Assembly: GCA_018715125.1 (NCBI GenBank)
Contig: DVMF01000011.1
Location: 1 to 64,000, forward strand
Reading direction: 5' to 3'
DNA: 64,000 nucleotides
DNA from: Candidatus Coprousia avicola
GTDB lineage: Bacteria; Actinomycetota; Coriobacteriia; Coriobacteriales; Coriobacteriaceae
In this document: positions 61,196 to 64,000 of the stretch, one piece after another
Layout of the letters: every line of letters begins with the position of its first letter
How positions within the stretch are numbered: position 1 is the stretch's first letter
Translations under genes and position numbers: made by a program
Notes under the pieces: generated by a model
Database searches by the model: none
What the model was told of the DNA's origin: nothing
The model's input: the letters and a program-made list of their open reading frames with translations, nothing else

Positions 61196-62363
61196 GATCG
61201 CCTGCCGTCTCGTCCGCGAGCACCGCATGCTCTTCGCCGTGTACGTGCTGCTGTTCTCGCTGCTCGGCGCCTTTGCTGCGGGCAGCCTCGGGTCCTCGGC
61301 GACCGCGGCGGGCTATGTGTCGGCGCGGCCCACGGTCGCCGTCATCGACCGCGACGGGAGCGCCGTCTCGCAGGAGCTCGCCTCGTATCTCGCCGATACC
61401 GGAGAGATGGTCGAGGTCGATGACACCCTCTACGCCCTGCAAAAAGCCGCCGCTAACAACTTTGCCAACTATGTGCTCATCATTCCCGAGGGCTACGGGG
61501 CCGAGCTTATCGATGCCGCGCGCGCCGGACATGATGCACCCGACCTCTCATGCATCGTGAGCTATATGAGCGCATCCGGCGCCCTCGTCGACCAGCGCGT
61601 AAGCGCCTGGACTCAAGAGCTCTACGCGCTTGCCGCCGCCAGCGATGCCCCCGCGTCGGAACTCGTGCAGATGGTCGATGCCGCACAAGAGACCGGCGTC
61701 GCCGTCGAAAGCGTCCCCACCGAGGAGACGGGCCTGCCCATCACCTATTTGGTGTACTGTCAGTTTGCCCTCTACGCGCTTTTTGGAGGAATCGCCGCGA
61801 TCGTGGGCACGGGGCTCTTCAGCTTGCGTCAAACCGAAATCAGGCAGCGCATCGGCGTCTCGTGCGTGGCGCAGACGCACTTCGATGCGCAGGTAGTGGG
61901 GGCGATCTCCCTCTGCGGGATGGCGGTGTGGGCCATCAACGCCTGCGTGGGACTCGTGCTGTACCGCGACGCACTCAGCACCGTACCGCCCCTGTTTGTG
62001 CAGCTCATGCTGGTAATCCTGCTCGCGCTCATGCTGGTGGGCATGGCCTTTGGGTTTCTGGTATGGCAGCTCAATGTGCGCCATGAGCTCATCCACGCCA
62101 TCTGCAACATCGCCGCGATGATCGTAGCGTTTTTGGGCGGCACGTGGATCCCCCTCGACAACATGTCGGAAGCGGTCACGGCCGTGGCGCGCTTCACCCC
62201 CGGGTACTGGGCGGTAAGCGGCATGCAGGAGCTGGTGCGCGCCACCAGCGTGTCCGGCGAGCTGATTGCATCCGTGCTGACGGACGTGGGGCTGGTGGTG
62301 CTCTTCGCCGCGACCATCGCGGCCGCCGGGCTCGCCGTAGGGCGTGCGCAACGGGCCGCGTAG
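61182..62363 (+). CDS. ABC-2 type permease (second subunit)
   Basis: 393 residues with the same layout as the preceding permease: one N-terminal helix (about 17-38), an extracytoplasmic domain to about 180, then five or six helices. The two presumably form a heterodimer. Overlapping start (ATG 61182) shows coupling. The substrate may be a toxic peptide or lipid, as for LiaRS/BceRS-linked exporters, but this is inference. Confidence 0.88.
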   Translation: MPIVRIACRLVREHRMLFAVYVLLFSLLGAFAAGSLGSSATAAGYVSARPTVAVIDRDGSAVSQELASYLADTGEMVEVDDTLYALQKAAANNFANYVLIIPEGYGAELIDAARAGHDAPDLSCIVSYMSASGALVDQRVSAWTQELYALAAASDAPASELVQMVDAAQETGVAVESVPTEETGLPITYLVYCQFALYALFGGIAAIVGTGLFSLRQTEIRQRIGVSCVAQTHFDAQVVGAISLCGMAVWAINACVGLVLYRDALSTVPPLFVQLMLVILLALMLVGMAFGFLVWQLNVRHELIHAICNIAAMIVAFLGGTWIPLDNMSEAVTAVARFTPGYWAVSGMQELVRATSVSGELIASVLTDVGLVVLFAATIAAAGLAVGRAQRAA

Positions 62364-62379
62364 GAGCCGCGCCGACCAC

Positions 62380-63183
62380 CTACCGCCCGCGCGCCGCCTT
62401 CATGCCGCGCAGAACCGCTTGACGAAGCTCCGGGATGCGCGCCTTGTCCATCTCCGGCACGCCGGCGAGCGGATAGGCGATGCCCAGCTGCTCGTATTTT
62501 GCGACGCCGAGCGTGTGGTAGGGCAGCATCTCGAGCCCCGCGACGTTGCGCCACGGGGCGATCAGGCGCCCGAGCGCCTCGCACTCGTCCGTCGTGTCGG
62601 TGTACCCCGGCACGATCACGTGGCGAATCACCACCGGGATGCCGCGCCGCGCCAGCTCGTCACCGAAGGCGATAATGCGCGCCGGGTCGCGCCCCGTGAG
62701 CGCGCGATGCCCCTCCGGATCGGCATGCTTGATGTCGAGCAGCACCAAATCGGTCTCATCGAGAGCGCGCGACCACCGCTCGGGATGCTCGGGATTGAAG
62801 GCGTACCCGCAGCTGTCGAGGCACGTGTGGACCCGCCCCGCCGGCCGCGCATGCATCGCGGTAAAGAGGTCGGCCAGAAACTCCGGTTGCAGGAGCGGCT
62901 CTCCGCCCGATACCGTGATACCGCCGTTTCGGTAGAACTGGCGATTGCTCTCAAACTCCCCGACCAGCTGCTCGACCGTCACCTCGGTGCCGGCGTGCGC
63001 GCCCGTCTCCCACGTATCGGGGTTATGGCAATAGAGGCAGCGCATCGGGCAGCCCTGGGTGAAGACGACGAAGCGGATGCCCGGACCGTCGACCGTCCCC
63101 ATGGTCTCCACCGAGTGGATGCGTCCGTGGGCAAACTGCGACGTCTGGATGTCGTCGTGAGCATCGAGTTGGATACGAGCCAT
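62380..63183 (-). CDS. pflA: pyruvate formate-lyase activating enzyme
   Basis: 267 residues. Radical SAM motif Cys45-X3-Cys49-X2-Cys52 in QGCPMRCLYCHN, preceded by GTVDGPGIRFVVF, and followed by ITVSGGEPLLQPEF. It installs the glycyl radical on PflB under anaerobic conditions. pflB is usually adjacent but is not seen here. The chosen ATG 63183 has AAGGGG; a longer open frame upstream has no site and no homologous sequence. Convergent with the ABC permease gene, 16 bp apart. Confidence 0.93.
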   Translation of the reverse strand: MARIQLDAHDDIQTSQFAHGRIHSVETMGTVDGPGIRFVVFTQGCPMRCLYCHNPDTWETGAHAGTEVTVEQLVGEFESNRQFYRNGGITVSGGEPLLQPEFLADLFTAMHARPAGRVHTCLDSCGYAFNPEHPERWSRALDETDLVLLDIKHADPEGHRALTGRDPARIIAFGDELARRGIPVVIRHVIVPGYTDTTDECEALGRLIAPWRNVAGLEMLPYHTLGVAKYEQLGIAYPLAGVPEMDKARIPELRQAVLRGMKAARGR

Positions 63184-63222
63184 GGCTACCCCTTCCACAG
63201 GCGCGAGCGCGCCCGCACCAGT

Positions 63223-63228
63223 ATTGTA
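63223..63228 (-). promoter_or_regulatory. candidate pflA -10
   Basis: TACAAT on the minus strand, 40 nt before the pflA ATG, with TTCGGC 18 nt further upstream. The 329-bp divergent gap 63184-63512 holds this and the start of the cyclase gene; no gene is evident in it. Confidence 0.35.
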
Positions 63229-63512
63229 GTCCATGCGCAGGACGGGGCCGAATGTGGCCGTGCGCCGACACGACTGCGCACCACCACACCCCAAGCGTTT
63301 ATGTCGCCCGGGTTTCCGGGTCATATCTGGGCCTTTGCCAAGCGGTTTCCATTCAAGGCGCAACGCGGCGGAAAAGAGCCCGACATACTCCGCCCCTACG
63401 ATGGGCCGCAACGGGGTGCGGAGCATAGGGCCGCCCCATCGCCCTGCGGTGCATCGGCCGCCTCCTCGCTCCGCGACCCGGGCCCAACGCACGTCTCGAG
63501 AAGGGAATCGCC

Positions 63513-64000
63513 ATGTCTGCCACCAGCCCGTCCACGCACACCACGTCGACCGCCCGCTCCCGCACCGCCGTCCGCGGGCTCTGGGACCTCGTCGCCGAGC
63601 TCAAGGGAGAGCGCTACCGCTGGGTCGATCTCACCCACACGCTCTCCGCCCAGACACCGCACTGGTACGGTTTCAGCCCCTTCGCGAGCAAGCTGCTCTT
63701 TGACTACCTGCCAGGCACCCCCGATGCCATGGCCGCTCCGATGCGCTGCTACGAATACTCCGTCGCATCGCAGTACGGCACGCACGTCGACGCGCCGCGG
63801 CACTTCTGGGCAACGGGGCGCGCGCTCGACGCCATCGGCCCGAGCGAGCTTATCATGCCGCTGTGCGTCATCGACCGGCACGAGGCATGCGCGGCAGACC
63901 CCGACTACGTGCTCACCACCGACGACCTCACCGCTTGGGAAGACGAGCACGGACGCATCCCGGAGGGTTCGTTCGTGGCGTTTCGCTCCGATTGGTCGCG
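63513..64000 (+). CDS. cyclase family protein (kynurenine formamidase-like), partial
   Basis: First 162 residues; runs off the right edge. The metal-binding motif H-x-D-x-P-x-H appears as GTHVDAPRHFW (about 89-99), and a WVDLTHTLS segment near 34 is the family start. The fold covers kynurenine formamidases and other Zn/Mn amidohydrolase-like cyclases. The substrate cannot be fixed. AAGGGA precedes ATG 63513. Confidence 0.85.
   Translation, partial: MSATSPSTHTTSTARSRTAVRGLWDLVAELKGERYRWVDLTHTLSAQTPHWYGFSPFASKLLFDYLPGTPDAMAAPMRCYEYSVASQYGTHVDAPRHFWATGRALDAIGPSELIMPLCVIDRHEACAADPDYVLTTDDLTAWEDEHGRIPEGSFVAFRSDWS

Noticed and set aside
63184-63492. N-terminal extension of PflA up to 63492
   Set aside because: The extra 103 residues are low-information Arg/Gly sequence without a ribosome site; the conserved protein starts at 63183 with AAGGGG.

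Overview
The window is a GC-rich chromosome segment from a member of the Coriobacteriia (Actinomycetota), most like a gut Collinsella or a close relative. This rests on composition, on dense operons with strong GGAGG-type ribosome sites, and on the gene mix: a giant 2-hydroxyacyl-CoA dehydratase activator fusion, PTS and dipeptide metabolism, pyruvate formate-lyase activation, YitT, Veg and TatA. Genus-level placement is inference. I count about 58 protein genes (the outer two cut by the window edges), one intact tRNA (Pro, CGG), one tRNA remnant, several intergenic repeat families and many intrinsic terminators.

Layout. 1-11.4 kb: clpC (partial), the 1550-residue dehydratase activator fusion, a D,D-carboxypeptidase, a repeat-rich spacer, then a biotin carboxylase system in which a carboxyltransferase is fused to an AccB-like carrier, followed by accC. 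11.5-16.3 kb: an AT-richer patch with a YhcG/DUF1016 nuclease, EamA and MFS transporters, a DUF2798 membrane protein and an acetyltransferase. 16.3-19.4 kb: lysS (with an extra tRNA-binding domain), greA, tatA. 19.5-32.5 kb: a 13-kb block bounded on the left by a tRNA-Pro 3'-end remnant and on the right by the intact tRNA-Pro gene. It carries cutC, a TIM-barrel gene of unknown function, mupG, a PRD regulator, a complete lactose/cellobiose-type PTS (IIA, IIB, IIC), a glycosylasparaginase-type enzyme, an M20 dipeptidase, RDD, GrdB-like and YitT genes. I read it as an island for taking up amino-sugar and glycopeptide material. 32.5-37.7 kb: ispE-veg, rph-rdgB-dtd, pfkA, a MerR regulator. 37.7-46.3 kb: a TetR-controlled ABC exporter with a very large coiled-coil permease, a TIR-methyltransferase fusion, and an aldo/keto reductase. 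46.7-51.7 kb: the aspartate-family block asd and lysC (minus) facing thrC-thrB (plus). 51.7-56.5 kb: an HTH protein, YgiQ radical SAM, EngB, MTA/SAH nucleosidase. 56.6-62.4 kb: a two-component system divergent from the ABC exporter it probably controls. 62.4-64 kb: pflA and a cyclase-family hydrolase (partial).

The most unusual items are: (1) the stand-alone TIR-SAM methyltransferase fusion at 43777-45186; (2) the tRNA-Pro-bounded nutrient island; (3) an internal, in-frame Shine-Dalgarno plus ATG that would release a free 159-residue AccB from the carboxyltransferase fusion; (4) three families of dyad or tandem repeats in the intergenic spacers; and (5) an extended -10 promoter motif shared by dacF-like, thrC and ygiQ genes. 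All assignments come from reading the sequence and from remembered family features; no database search was possible.
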